Counted from the first letter of the stretch, positions 41,764-51,068 are shown. The stretch is DNA of 64,000 nt from an uncultured bacterium (GCA_949294395.1 CASFGU010000029.1:23408-87407), one strand, 5' to 3'. Notes: a model not told the origin generated them from the sequence alone. A program made the numbers and translations.

Positions 41764-43125
41764 ATGCTTCTTGAATTCAGTGCTAAGAATTACAGGTCAT
41801 TTAAGGATGAATTTACATTTTGTATGGAACCTGACAATGCCAAAAAAGAATTGAGTTATAGTATATTAAAAGAAATAATTGCTGATAAAGAATACCATGG
41901 TCTGTGTTCATCTGTTATTTACGGGCCGAATGCTGCCGGTAAGTCAAATATTATAGAGGCAATGGATACGTTCAAATCAATAATAGGTAACGGGCATATT
42001 AAAAATACTCTTCCAAAATTAAAAATGGAAAATTTGCCTAATGTTGCTGCTTGTCAACTTAATTTGATACCGAACTACAAACTGAAAAAAGCTGAACCGG
42101 TAGCTTTTCGTATTAAATTTACAGCAGAGGAATTTCTGTTTGAATATGTTCTGGAGGCTGATTTCGGGAAATTTTCTGACAGGCTCTGTCCGCATAAAGT
42201 TATAAACGAAAAGCTCTGCGTAAATAACGATTTGATATTTTCAAGAACAACGGCTCTGGAACTGGCAAAGTTAAATGTCCTTAAGAGGTACAAAGATTAT
42301 GTAGAAACTGAGGATATTGAATCCGGATTAAATTTTGCAAATAAATCATTAAAAGAAGATGAATTATTTTTAACTAACGGGTTTAAAAATATATTATCTC
42401 CAAGTTTTGCTGACATGGTTACAGGATGGATAAAGACTAAATTGTTTATCCTTTATCACAGTGACGCCTATCATTCTTCGGTTAATATGAATGCGGAAGC
42501 TCCTTATAATGCAATGCTTTTCCCTGAACGACTACAGAAATTTATAAATGAGATAGGTTTGAACTCTAATAAAATCTGTTTTATGAAAAATAATGAAAAA
42601 GCAGACCCGATTTTATGTTCAATTATTAACAAAGACAAAGGGCAGTACCCTGTAATTCCTTCAGAATTTATAGAGTCGTACGGAACAGTTCGCCTTGTGC
42701 ATCTGTTATTTCCTTTGATATATTGCCTGTCAAAGGGTGCAGTATTAATAGCGGATGAATTCGACAGTTCACTTCATCCTATGGTTGTTATGAGCATTAT
42801 TGATTTATTCCATAATGCAGAAGTTAATACAAACAATGCCCAGTTAATATTTAACACACACAATCCTATATTTTTGAATAACGAATTATTCAGGCGCGAT
42901 GAGATAAAATTTGTAGACAGAGATGAAGAGCAGTATAGTGAATTGTATTCACTGTCAGACTTTCCTACCTCCGGCAAATCTTCTGTCCGGAATACCACAG
43001 ATTATATGACAAACTATTTTGTAAACCGCTACGGCGCAATTCGTGATGTGGATTTTACAGAATTTTTTAAAGAAATACTGAAAGATCCGAAATCAAATCT
43101 GGAGATTGCAGAAGATGTGCGGTAG
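41764..43125 (+). CDS. RloA-like AAA-family ATPase of a two-gene defence pair
   Basis: 453 residues. Starts MLLEFSAKNYRSFKDEFTF, Walker A YGPNAAGKSNIIEAM (~58-72), ABC-like VRLVHLLFPLIYCLSKG, Walker B VLIADEFDSSLHP and H-loop-like IFNTHNPIFLNNELF. This is the AAA_21/OLD-like ATPase family paired with RloB in abortive-infection systems (AbiL-type). It overlaps the RloB-like gene by 11 bases. The pair probably senses phage infection and harms RNA or tRNA; the trigger is unknown. AAGGA upstream. Confidence 0.88.
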   Translation: MLLEFSAKNYRSFKDEFTFCMEPDNAKKELSYSILKEIIADKEYHGLCSSVIYGPNAAGKSNIIEAMDTFKSIIGNGHIKNTLPKLKMENLPNVAACQLNLIPNYKLKKAEPVAFRIKFTAEEFLFEYVLEADFGKFSDRLCPHKVINEKLCVNNDLIFSRTTALELAKLNVLKRYKDYVETEDIESGLNFANKSLKEDELFLTNGFKNILSPSFADMVTGWIKTKLFILYHSDAYHSSVNMNAEAPYNAMLFPERLQKFINEIGLNSNKICFMKNNEKADPILCSIINKDKGQYPVIPSEFIESYGTVRLVHLLFPLIYCLSKGAVLIADEFDSSLHPMVVMSIIDLFHNAEVNTNNAQLIFNTHNPIFLNNELFRRDEIKFVDRDEEQYSELYSLSDFPTSGKSSVRNTTDYMTNYFVNRYGAIRDVDFTEFFKEILKDPKSNLEIAEDVR

Positions 43126-43777
43126 AAGGTTATTAACGGTCAAATACACCATAGCAGCAGAAGGTAAAACTGAAAAGTGGTATCTGGAGTGGTTAAACAA
43201 TATTATAAATGATAATAACAAATCTACAGAATTCAGGTGTCTTATTTCAGTTCCGTATACAGGCCGCTGTCCGCATCTGGCAAGATTGAAGATACGAAAT
43301 TTAACAGATGAAAATTATTGTTTTTTAGCAGACCGAGAGCATATTAGTGCAGAGGTTGAATTCAGGCAGCTGCTCAGAGAACTGAAACCTTCTGAGGGCG
43401 AACGTGAGATTGAATTTGAGCTTGGTTACTGTAATATGTCTTTTGAATTGTGGCTGCTGCTGCATAAAATTGACTATACAACTCCGGTAAGTACTCCTGA
43501 TGAATATTTGAAACCTATAAACAAAGCATTTGGTACCACATATGAACGGCTTGCTGATTTCAAAAAAGAGAGGAATTTCAAAAGAATTTTGCAAAATTTG
43601 ACGTTAGAAGATGTTAAAGATGCAATCAGGAGAGCGGAAGCTATAGAACGTCGAAATAAAAAAGACGGGGTTAAGGTCAAAGAATGTTGCGGGTATAAGT
43701 ATTACAATGAAAATCCTTCGCTATCTATTCATAAGATTATAAAGGAAATTTTTAAAAAGTTTGATATTCCTGTTTAA
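43115..43777 (+). CDS. RloB-like TOPRIM-type protein
   Basis: 220 residues. N-terminal TIAAEGKTEKWYLEWLNNII (motif EGxTEK-x-Y of RloB), then NYCFLADREH (acidic D-R-E-H), ELGYCNMSFELWLLLHK (typical N-x-x-F-E-x-WLL) and a final YNENPSLSIHKIIKEIFK. RloB proteins are thought to be the nuclease or effector partner of an RloA ATPase. Start 43115 because GGAG lies ten bases upstream. Complete and in frame, so the system should be functional. Confidence 0.88.
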   Translation: MCGRRLLTVKYTIAAEGKTEKWYLEWLNNIINDNNKSTEFRCLISVPYTGRCPHLARLKIRNLTDENYCFLADREHISAEVEFRQLLRELKPSEGEREIEFELGYCNMSFELWLLLHKIDYTTPVSTPDEYLKPINKAFGTTYERLADFKKERNFKRILQNLTLEDVKDAIRRAEAIERRNKKDGVKVKECCGYKYYNENPSLSIHKIIKEIFKKFDIPV

Positions 43778-43796
43778 AAACGGGTTCTTGTATGCA

Positions 43797-43824
43797 AAAA
43801 AAAAGCGGAAGTCATAGCCTCCGC
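43797..43824 (-). terminator. Terminator of the pilin gene at 43882
   Basis: On the minus strand: stem GCGGA / TCCGC with a ten-base interior, then eight Ts. Confidence 0.75.
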
Positions 43825-43881
43825 AGATTATAACAAAAAGATAACTTTTATACATTTAAGCGCCTGTGCGCTCAGATGATA

Positions 43882-44544
43882 TTAATTCCCGCCGTAAAGT
43901 ACAGCTTCGCCGGCAGATGTGTAAGGTAAGACTGTTTGATCATAAAATTTTACAGGATAAATATCTGTTGGATTTGATACAGTACAATTCTCAACTTTGT
44001 CATTCCATTTATGTTCTGAGTCTGTCTTATTACATGTAACAATTTTGTTAGGGTGTTTAGAACCATTTATATCAATAAACCCATAGCAAAAATTCTCATC
44101 TTCATATTTATTTGCCTCAGTTCCTTCTGTACACTCAGAATTTGTAGAATCAAAAACAAAGGTAATACCGTCATTGAAAAATAGTGTATAATTATTTGTG
44201 GCAGCAGAGTTACCAAATTTAGCGAGAGGTTCATTTTGAGCAACCCAACCTTCACCAGCCTCTCCACCTTTTACATCATTAACCACATTCATTCGCTCAT
44301 AAAATAACTTATAGATCGACGGGGAGACAGTTCCGGCACTTGTCTGCGACAAATCATAATCATCCAGCGCCACATTAAGAACTACGGCCTGAGAAAGCAC
44401 AGACAGCGCCTTTTTGTAAGCTGTTTTGTACTGAGCACCGTTAGTGGAGTTCATCAATGTAGGCATTGTCATGGCAGCTACAACGCCGATAATACCGAGT
44501 GTAATCAACACTTCTGCAAGAGTAAAACCAAATCGTTTTGTCAT
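43882..44544 (-). CDS. Type IV pilin-like / pseudopilin protein
   Basis: 220 residues. Leader MTKRFG followed by FTLAEVLITLGIIGVVAAMTMP: canonical Gly before Phe and Glu at +5. The globular part has several Cys (SECTEGTEANKYEDENFC and VTCNKTDSEHK ... ENCTV), likely disulfide-bonded, and ends in a Gly-rich tail. The start at 44544 has GGTGA upstream. Promoter at 44674-44702 and terminator at 43797 make it a single-gene unit. Divergent from an XRE-type regulator that may control it. Confidence 0.88.
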   Translation of the reverse strand: MTKRFGFTLAEVLITLGIIGVVAAMTMPTLMNSTNGAQYKTAYKKALSVLSQAVVLNVALDDYDLSQTSAGTVSPSIYKLFYERMNVVNDVKGGEAGEGWVAQNEPLAKFGNSAATNNYTLFFNDGITFVFDSTNSECTEGTEANKYEDENFCYGFIDINGSKHPNKIVTCNKTDSEHKWNDKVENCTVSNPTDIYPVKFYDQTVLPYTSAGEAVLYGGN

Positions 44545-44673
44545 AATTCTTTTCACCTTTCTCTTAATTAACTATGTACAAATATCTTCCAACCCCTCAG
44601 TTAGTGTTCAAAGATTGCCTTTTCAGGCTTAACTAAAAGAGTGTTATTTTACAAAAGTATTTGTTATACACTT

Positions 44674-44702
44674 ATTTTAAACTATAACTAAGTGATTGTC
44701 AA
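44674..44702 (-). promoter_or_regulatory. Promoter of the pilin gene at 43882
   Basis: Minus strand TTGACA, 17-base spacer, TAAAAT. Leaves a 5' leader of ~120 bases. The region is shared with the divergent XRE gene at 44796. Confidence 0.7.
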
Positions 44703-44795
44703 GTGGTTTTAATAGTTTGTTACTTAATTGTTAGATAAAGTGCGTAATATTCTCGCTTATTTTTCGCGGGTGGAGTGTGTAAAATATAAATTATT

Positions 44796-45119
44796 ATGGA
44801 TAACAAAAAACTTTTAGGCAGACGTATAAAAGAAATCCGTAAAAATAAAGGCTATACTCAGGAGCAGCTTTCCGAACTTGTGGGGATAGAAACTTCATCA
44901 CTGAGCGGGATTGAATCCGGACGGTTTTTTCCTTCATTGCATGTGCTTGAGAAGATGGCAAATGTGCTTCATATCCAGCTTGCCGATTTCTTTAACTTTT
45001 TTACTGTTGATATACCGGAGGATCTTGACGGGGAAATTTTCGATATAATTTCTTCGCAGGATACTAATAATAAAAGAATTATTTTTAAATTATTAAAAGC
45101 AGGATTTTCTAAGGTTTAA
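44796..45119 (+). CDS. XRE-family HTH regulator
   Basis: 107 residues. N-terminal HTH: LGRRIKEIRKNKGYTQEQLSE, VGIETSSLSGIESGRFFPSL, HVLEKMANVLHIQLADFF; the C-terminal ~35 residues are helical. The same length and layout as the gene at 51905, so the two are paralogues. No Shine-Dalgarno is visible before the ATG. It faces away from the pilin at 43882, with 250 bases of shared control region, and may regulate it. Confidence 0.88.
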   Translation: MDNKKLLGRRIKEIRKNKGYTQEQLSELVGIETSSLSGIESGRFFPSLHVLEKMANVLHIQLADFFNFFTVDIPEDLDGEIFDIISSQDTNNKRIIFKLLKAGFSKV

Positions 45120-45139
45120 ATGCAGAGGGCGATAGGGTA

Positions 45140-45417
45140 GTAGGTCGGATTTACAAAATCCGACAGGAAAGAATGTAGGTTGGGCTTTCAGCCCAACAAA
45201 AAAAGACTCTGGTTAAACAGGTGAACGATTGAAGGGTTGATTGGTTTACAAAACCCTCCGGCGCTGCGCATCACCTCCCTTACAAGGAAGGTATTGGTAA
45301 CTACCCCCTTTGTAAAGGGGGCAGGGGGGATTTTTAACAAAAACCCTCCGGCACTACCGTGCCACCTCCCTTAAAAAGGGAGGTTAGCCAATGGTAGGTC
45401 GGATTTACAAATCCGAC
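45140..45417. repeat. Cluster of palindromic intergenic repeats
   Basis: Within the gene-free stretch 45120-45685 lie two copies of GTAGGTCGGATTTACAAATCC-type palindromes (45140-45165 and 45394-45417), GTTGGGCTTTCAGCCCAAC (~45178-45197), two ACCCTCCGGC/ACCTCCCTT repeats (45252-45292 and 45341-45385) and CCCCCTTTGTAAAGGGGG (~45303-45322). Related copies occur at 25291, 49997, 53658, 62477 and 62771. The remaining bases to 45685 hold pyrimidine-rich CACCCCTCACCC-like sequence and no gene. Confidence 0.75.
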
Positions 45418-45685
45418 AAAATTTTGCTTCTGTTCAGGAACAGTAGTATTAATTTTCTCAACACGCTCCCGCCCTGCTCCCGCTATTGTTTCGAAAACAA
45501 ATACAACTGCTCCATTCACCCATTAAACTGTTCACCTTTACCGTCCTCACCCCCGAAGGGGGGATAGTGAACCATTCACCCCTCACCCCTCACGTCTTAC
45601 CCTTCCCATCCCTTGTAAAAAAAAATTCCTTATGTTACGATAAGATTGTTATAGTAAAGATTAGGGAAGAAGGGGGAAATAATTT

Positions 45686-47548
45686 ATGGTTTGCACTTTA
45701 GAAAAAAAAGCGACTAAATCAATTCAAAAAGCATTGAAAGTTCTGGGCAAAAAGAATTTTGCCCTAATTATGCACAGCGGGAGTTTTCCGGCTGCAGAAG
45801 GCGAAAATACGGGCTTCGGCTCAATCAATTCCAACGGCGGGAAAGAGATTATTGACTTTGCCTCCGGAATTTTTAACTGTATCCAGTTAGGCCCTGCCGG
45901 TAAAACAAAAAGCTGCGATTCTTCCCCTTACACAGGTACAATTTTTTCCGGAAACCCGCTCTTTGTTGATTTGAAACAGTTAACAGAAAAAGAGTGGGAT
46001 AATATTCTTTCCGAAAAAACTTACAATGAAATAGTTGAAGGCAATCCTAACAAAAATACTAATAAAACTGCCTATTCTTATATTTATTTTAAACAAGGTG
46101 AAGCGCTCAGAGAAGCGTGGAACAATTTCAAAGCTAAAGATGATAAAAAGCTTATGAAAGAGTTTGAACACTTCAAAAGAGAAAACGACTTCTGGCTTGA
46201 TAAAGACAGCCTCTATGAAGCGCTTTCCATTGAACACGGCAATGACTACTGGCCTTTGTGGGACAGCGAAATGGACAAAAACCTCTTTAATCCTAAGTCT
46301 ATTGAAGAGGGGCTTGAATACGGCAAACGCATAGGAGAAATTTCTAAAAAATACGCAGATGAAATAGATTTCTATAAGTTTGTACAGTTTGTGCTCGACA
46401 AGCAAAACAAGAAAACTCTTGAATATGCAAAGAAAAAAGATATTAAAATGATTGCAGACCGTCAGGTAGCTTTCTCAGACAGAGATACTTGGGCTTACCA
46501 GTCACTGTTTTTAGACGGCTGGATGCTCGGCTGCCCTCCGGATTACTTCTCAAAAGACGGTCAGGCATGGGGCTTCCCAGCAATGAACCCTGAAAAACTT
46601 TATAAAGCCGACGGCTCGCTTGACGAGGGCGGAATCCTTATGAAAAATCTTTACAAAAAAATGTTCAGAGAAAATCCGGGCGGCGTAAGGATTGACCATA
46701 TTGTAGGGCTTATTGACCCGTGGGTTTACAAAGCCGGCAAAAAACCGAAAATTGAACAGGGTGCAGGAAGATTATTCTCTTCTCCGGAACATCCTGAACT
46801 TTCAAAGTTCGCAATTGCAACAATGGAGGATTTGGACTTAACTCTTGAGGCTGACAAGGAAAAAAGAGTTAAAACTCTTTCAAAAGAGCAAATCAGAAAG
46901 TACGGCAGACTTATTGAAAAAATTGTTATCGCTGCAGCTGAAGAAGAAGGGCTTGATAAAGACGCAATTGTCTGCGAGGATCTGGGAACCCTTACAAACC
47001 CTGTTGCAGCTGTTATGGAAGAATACGGTCTGCAAGGTATGAAGCTTACACAGTTTGTAGTTCCTGAAAAACCTGAACACCCTTACAGATGTAAAAATAT
47101 TACCGAGAAAACATGGGCAATGGTCGGTACTCACGACAATGAACCGATAAAGATGTGGGCTGATTCTATGATTAATACTCATGAAGGCTACCTGCACGCT
47201 AAAAACCTTGTTGAAGATTTAGATTTCCCTGACTGGCAGGATAAAGATGCTTTGATTGTCGAGTTGACTAAAAATGCCGAACTGCTTGTACAGACAAAGC
47301 TTGTTGAAATATTTGCCTCAAAAGCTGAAAATATCCAGATTTTCTTCACTGATTTCTTCAACATCTATGATGTTTACAACAGACCGGGAACATCAGGCGA
47401 TGAAAACTGGAGCCTCAGGCTTCCGGATAACTTTAAAGAATTATGTCCGATAAATCTTGCACGGATTCTTAAACTTGCTATAATTGCAAGAGGAAAAGAA
47501 TTTGCGGATAAAAACAGCAAACTTATTGAAGAACTGGATGAAGTATAG
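45686..47548 (+). CDS. malQ: 4-alpha-glucanotransferase (amylomaltase, GH77)
   Basis: 620 residues. Disproportionates malto-oligosaccharides in glycogen or maltodextrin use. The GH77 motifs are present: IADRQVAFSDRDTWAYQSLF, PGGVRIDHIVGL (nucleophile Asp), IVCEDLGTL (acid/base Glu) and MVGTHDNEPIKMW (third Asp). Longer than the ~500-residue bacterial norm because of an insertion around residues 90-230 (KNTNKTAYSYIYFKQGE onward). Preceded by AGGGGGAAA. Works with the GH57 branching enzyme at 1675. Six bases before the TPR-NHL gene. Confidence 0.93.
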   Translation: MVCTLEKKATKSIQKALKVLGKKNFALIMHSGSFPAAEGENTGFGSINSNGGKEIIDFASGIFNCIQLGPAGKTKSCDSSPYTGTIFSGNPLFVDLKQLTEKEWDNILSEKTYNEIVEGNPNKNTNKTAYSYIYFKQGEALREAWNNFKAKDDKKLMKEFEHFKRENDFWLDKDSLYEALSIEHGNDYWPLWDSEMDKNLFNPKSIEEGLEYGKRIGEISKKYADEIDFYKFVQFVLDKQNKKTLEYAKKKDIKMIADRQVAFSDRDTWAYQSLFLDGWMLGCPPDYFSKDGQAWGFPAMNPEKLYKADGSLDEGGILMKNLYKKMFRENPGGVRIDHIVGLIDPWVYKAGKKPKIEQGAGRLFSSPEHPELSKFAIATMEDLDLTLEADKEKRVKTLSKEQIRKYGRLIEKIVIAAAEEEGLDKDAIVCEDLGTLTNPVAAVMEEYGLQGMKLTQFVVPEKPEHPYRCKNITEKTWAMVGTHDNEPIKMWADSMINTHEGYLHAKNLVEDLDFPDWQDKDALIVELTKNAELLVQTKLVEIFASKAENIQIFFTDFFNIYDVYNRPGTSGDENWSLRLPDNFKELCPINLARILKLAIIARGKEFADKNSKLIEELDEV

Positions 47549-47553
47549 AGCTT

Positions 47554-48393
47554 ATGAAAAAACTGCTTATCACATTAATTATAGTAATTTCAGCCGTGAA
47601 TATCACCTTTGCGGCTGAAATTTCAAACGAAGCAAAGCTTCAATATAATCAGGGCGTGGATTATTACAGACTTGGCCAGTATGATAAAGCTATGGCGGCT
47701 TTCCGGCAAGCAATTGCAATTGAGCCGAATTATATCGATGCTTATTACAATCTTGGCACAATCCTTGAGTTTATAAAACAGGATGACGCAGCGCTGGTTG
47801 TGTTTAAGCAGATTATAGTAAGGAATCCGAACGACTATGAGGCTGTTTACAAAGCAGCAAAGTTAAGCCAGAAGCTAGGTCAGACTGATAAAGCTAAAGA
47901 GTATCTTTCTTTAATTCCTCCGACAGCTGTTGTTGCAAACAAGGCTCAGTCGCTTGCAAATTCTATGAAAACCGACCTTCAAACAATTAAAAAAGAGCAG
48001 CAGGATAAAATTAATAAATCAAAAACTATTACGCAGACAAACGGAGTTTACCAAAATTTGGCGAGTCCGACCGGCATGACGACCGACAGCAACGGAAACC
48101 TTTATATTGCAGGGTTTTCTGATAATTCAATTCTTAAAATTTCTCCGGACGGAACAAAAAAACTTTTTGTAAAAGATGCAAGAATAAACGGTCCTATCGG
48201 GCTTGAGTGTGATTCTGCCGGAAATCTTTATGTCGCAAACTACAACGGGGATAATGTTCTGAAAATTTCAAACAAAGGTGCAATTTCCGTTCTGATAGGC
48301 AATGTTAAAAAGCCTTACTGTCTTCATATTGCAGGAAATCTCCTTTTTATCTCCTCTCAGGGCACAAATTCCGTTATAAGATACAAACTCTAA
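47554..48393 (+). CDS. Exported TPR and NHL-repeat protein
   Basis: 279 residues. Signal peptide MKKLLITLIIVISAVNITFA, three TPR units (YNQGVDYYRLGQYDKAMAAF, DAYYNLGTILEFIKQDDAAL, EAVYKAAKLSQKLGQTDKA) and a C-terminal part of NHL/SMP-30-like blades (PTGMTTDSNGNLYIAGFSDN, PIGLECDSAGNLYVANYNGD). Both parts bind proteins or carbohydrate; periplasmic. Encoded just behind malQ and probably co-transcribed. Convergent and overlapping by four bases with the FliI-type gene. Confidence 0.8.
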   Translation: MKKLLITLIIVISAVNITFAAEISNEAKLQYNQGVDYYRLGQYDKAMAAFRQAIAIEPNYIDAYYNLGTILEFIKQDDAALVVFKQIIVRNPNDYEAVYKAAKLSQKLGQTDKAKEYLSLIPPTAVVANKAQSLANSMKTDLQTIKKEQQDKINKSKTITQTNGVYQNLASPTGMTTDSNGNLYIAGFSDNSILKISPDGTKKLFVKDARINGPIGLECDSAGNLYVANYNGDNVLKISNKGAISVLIGNVKKPYCLHIAGNLLFISSQGTNSVIRYKL

Positions 48394-49736
48394 ATGTCGA
48401 CGTCTTTCATCATATCAATAAGCGTGCCGATAGTTGTATCCATGCTTACAATGTCTGTGGTTCTCTGCTGTAAAAACGCGTTAATCTTAGGGTTCATCTC
48501 AATTGCAATGTCAAGTTTCGGGTTAGACCCCGGCTGGTACATCCCAACATCAATCAAGTCTTTGTTTTCTCTGTATAACGCAAGAAGCTGGCGCATCTTG
48601 CCGGCAGCAGCCTTATGCTCCGGTGTTGCTATTGCAGACATAAGCCTTGAAATACTTCCAAGAACATCAATTGCCGGATAATGGTTCATTTCGGCAACTT
48701 TTCTTGATAAGAAAATGTGACCGTCAACAATACCTCGCACAATATCAACAATAGGGTCAGATATGTCGTCGCCTTCCATTAAAACTGTATAAAGAGCGGT
48801 GATAGAGCCTTTGGGACTGTTTCCTGCTCTTTCCAGAACTTTTTGAAGCCAGGAAAAAATTGATGGCGGATACCCTTTCATGGTAGGCGGTTCACCGAGA
48901 GACAGTCCTACTTCACGGCCGGCCATCGCGCAGCGGGTTACAGTGTCTGTCATAAGGAAAACTTTTTTACCCTGATCTCTAAAGTATTCACATACAGCAG
49001 TTGCGGCAAGCAGTGCTTTTTGACGGATCAAAGGAGGCTGATCGCCGGTAGAGCAGACCAGAACTGATTTTGCCATACCTTTTTCGCCGAGTGCGTCCTC
49101 AACAAACTCTTTCACTTCACGACCGCGTTCTCCGATTAGAGCCACAACGTTAACATCAGCATCGGAATTTCGTGCAATCATACCGAGAAGTGTGCTTTTA
49201 CCAACCCCTGAGCCTGCAAAAAGCCCCAGACGCTGCCCGCAGCCCATAGTCATGCAGCTGTCAATTGCGCGCACCCCTGTTGAGAACATTTCAGTAATAA
49301 TGGGGCGTTCAAAAGGGCCTGGCGGGGGGCCTTCAATTGAACGCCATGAGGCACCTGTTGTATCAAGCGGTTTCCCGTCAATCGGTTCTCCCATAGGATT
49401 AATCAGTCTGCCGAGGAGAAAATCCCCGACGGGAATAATAATCGGCTGACCCGTACTTGTAACAAGGCTGCCCTGTCCTATGCCTTCACCGTCATAGAGC
49501 AGAAGCAACTGGGCTACATCTCCTTTAAACGCCTGAACTTCAGCGGGTTTTTTTCTGCCGTCTGCCGTTTCAATGTAGCATAAATCTCCGATTTTTAAGC
49601 CGGGAAGTTTAACTTCAACAGTGAGCCCGAGGAGTTTGGAAACTGTTCCTTTAAACTTAAATAACTGTGTGTCATCAAGTTTAGCTTTAACTTTATTTTT
49701 GAGTTCAGTGATGTTGGAGGTGTCAATTTCATTCAT
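48390..49736 (-). CDS. FliI/SctN-type secretion ATPase, orphan
   Basis: 448 residues, full length. Walker A GLFAGSGVGKSTLLGMIAR (~168-186), VVALIGERGREVKEFVEDAL, Walker B KKVFLMTDTVTRCAMAGREV and the arginine-finger region near the C-terminus (SRLMSAI). Subfamily traits (GLPPGPFERPII-like EGPPPGPFERP and YPPSIFSWLQKVLERAG) fit flagellar FliI or type III SctN rather than F1 ATPase. No fliH, fliJ or other export genes lie nearby. Poor ribosome binding site; a mosaic repeat element lies just upstream. Confidence 0.9.
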   Translation of the reverse strand: MNEIDTSNITELKNKVKAKLDDTQLFKFKGTVSKLLGLTVEVKLPGLKIGDLCYIETADGRKKPAEVQAFKGDVAQLLLLYDGEGIGQGSLVTSTGQPIIIPVGDFLLGRLINPMGEPIDGKPLDTTGASWRSIEGPPPGPFERPIITEMFSTGVRAIDSCMTMGCGQRLGLFAGSGVGKSTLLGMIARNSDADVNVVALIGERGREVKEFVEDALGEKGMAKSVLVCSTGDQPPLIRQKALLAATAVCEYFRDQGKKVFLMTDTVTRCAMAGREVGLSLGEPPTMKGYPPSIFSWLQKVLERAGNSPKGSITALYTVLMEGDDISDPIVDIVRGIVDGHIFLSRKVAEMNHYPAIDVLGSISRLMSAIATPEHKAAAGKMRQLLALYRENKDLIDVGMYQPGSNPKLDIAIEMNPKINAFLQQRTTDIVSMDTTIGTLIDMMKDVDI

Positions 49737-49778
49737 AATTGAATTATAAGGTTAACGGGGCAATTAAGCAAATTTTTT

Positions 49779-50510
49779 ACATAAAATATGTTATCGGAAG
49801 AAACAAGTTCACCAACTTCTTTTACGTTCATTTCTTTTCTTTTTTAGCCAGAAAAAAGAAAGAAATGAACCAAAGAAAAGAAAAATCGGCAAAAGAAAAG
49901 AGCGTCGCTGCGCGCCGCAAAATCAAATGGATGTAGTTGAAGGCAAAGCCTTCAACCTCATTTGCTCGCTATCGCGGCTACGCCGCACGCTCGCATAAAA
50001 ACCCTCCGGCGCTTTGCGCCACCTCCCTTACAAGGGAGGCTTTAGCATTACACCCTTTGTAAAGCGGATTTGCGGACGGACGATAGTCCGGATAGCGAGG
50101 AACTTGAGCGGTGTTGAACCGCAGGTTCATAAGCGAAACTTTCCGAGCGTGGAGCAAATCCAAGACAGGGGGGGGGGGATTTATATAGACCGACCGCAGG
50201 GTCGGTTGCCGAACGTGCACGAAGTGCAATAGTGAGGGTCTATGGTTGAAAAAACTTCTGTCATCCTGAATTTAGTTCAGGATCTCAACAGAGATTCTGA
50301 AACAAGTTCAGAATGACATGACAGACAGAAGTTTTTTCAACTACATCCATTCGGTCTTGCGCTGCGCAGCAGCGCTGTAATAATGCGTGTTTCTTTTTCT
50401 TGGCAGACATTCTTTTTCTTTTCATCGCCAGAAAGAAAAAGAATGTCTGTGCGGGGTTCGGGGCTGCACAAGCCCCGAATATAAACCCCTTCCGATAACA
50501 TATTTTATGT
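49779..50510. repeat. Mosaic nested-palindrome element 2 with perfect 22-bp terminal inverted repeats
   Basis: Fills the 49737-50672 spacer. Ends 49779-49800 and 50489-50510 are perfect inverted copies. Inside, in inverted order, are modules of element 1: a T/C-rich hairpin (~49815-49875), GCGTCGCTGCGCGCCGC, GTTGAAGGCAAAGCCTTCAAC, GAACGTGCACGAAGTGCAATAG, a GACAGAAGTTTTTTCAAC stem, ATTCGGTCTTGCGCTGCGC and GGGGCTTGTGCAGCCCC-like ends. It also carries extra repeats: an ACCCTCCGGC repeat (49997-50040), a GCGGATTTGCGG repeat (50064-50166) and an 11-base G tract (50168-50178). Confidence 0.8.
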
Positions 50511-50672
50511 AGAAATATTAAAAATATACTTGCGCGGCGGCTGTCTTTGTGATTTGATAAAATCGGAACGGGCAATTCCTCTTTAGCCTTGTTCAAGGGC
50601 TGGCATTCAAGGCGCGGCTGCATTGTCTGAAAGCCCGCAGGTTATATCTAAAAATAAAGAAGGAAAAACAAA

Positions 50673-51068
50673 ATGTTAAAAATCAGATTAAAAAGAATGG
50701 GTGCAAAAAAGAACCCTTCATACAGAATTGTTGTTATTAATTCCACAACAAAAAGAGAAGGCAGACCAATTCAGGAATTAGGACACTATAATCCTAAAAC
50801 AAAAGTTATGAAGCTTGACCTTGCAACAGCACAGGATTGGGTTAAAAAAGGTGCCCAGCCGACCGATACTGTTGCTTATCTTATGAAAAACTGTAACGCA
50901 GACGGTACTTTGAATTACCAGAAAAAAGAAACAGTTAAGCTTTCTAAAAAGGCTCAGGCAAAAGCTGCTGCTGAAGCCGAAGCAAAAGCTAAGGCTGAAG
51001 AAGAAGCTAAAGCAGCTGCAGAAGCTGCCGCAGCTGCTCCTGCTGAAGAAGCTCCGGCTGAAGCATAA
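50673..51068 (+). CDS. rpsP: 30S ribosomal protein S16 with Ala/Glu/Lys-rich tail
   Basis: 131 residues. The S16 core (MLKIRLKRMGAKKNPSYRIV, GRPIQELGHYNPKTKVMKL, DWVKKGAQPTDTVAYLM) ends near residue 88. A further ~40 residues are almost only Ala, Glu, Lys and Pro, a disordered extension also known in S16 of some other phyla. AAGAAGGA precedes the ATG. rimM, trmD and rplS do not follow; a terminator comes directly after the gene. Confidence 0.96.
   Translation: MLKIRLKRMGAKKNPSYRIVVINSTTKREGRPIQELGHYNPKTKVMKLDLATAQDWVKKGAQPTDTVAYLMKNCNADGTLNYQKKETVKLSKKAQAKAAAEAEAKAKAEEEAKAAAEAAAAAPAEEAPAEA

Noticed and set aside
45140..45417. CRISPR array
   Set aside because: Repeats are of several families, unevenly spaced, with no uniform spacers and no cas genes.
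50014..50623. Short open frames inside the second mosaic repeat element
   Set aside because: They cross hairpins and the G11 tract and have no start signals; repeats, not genes.
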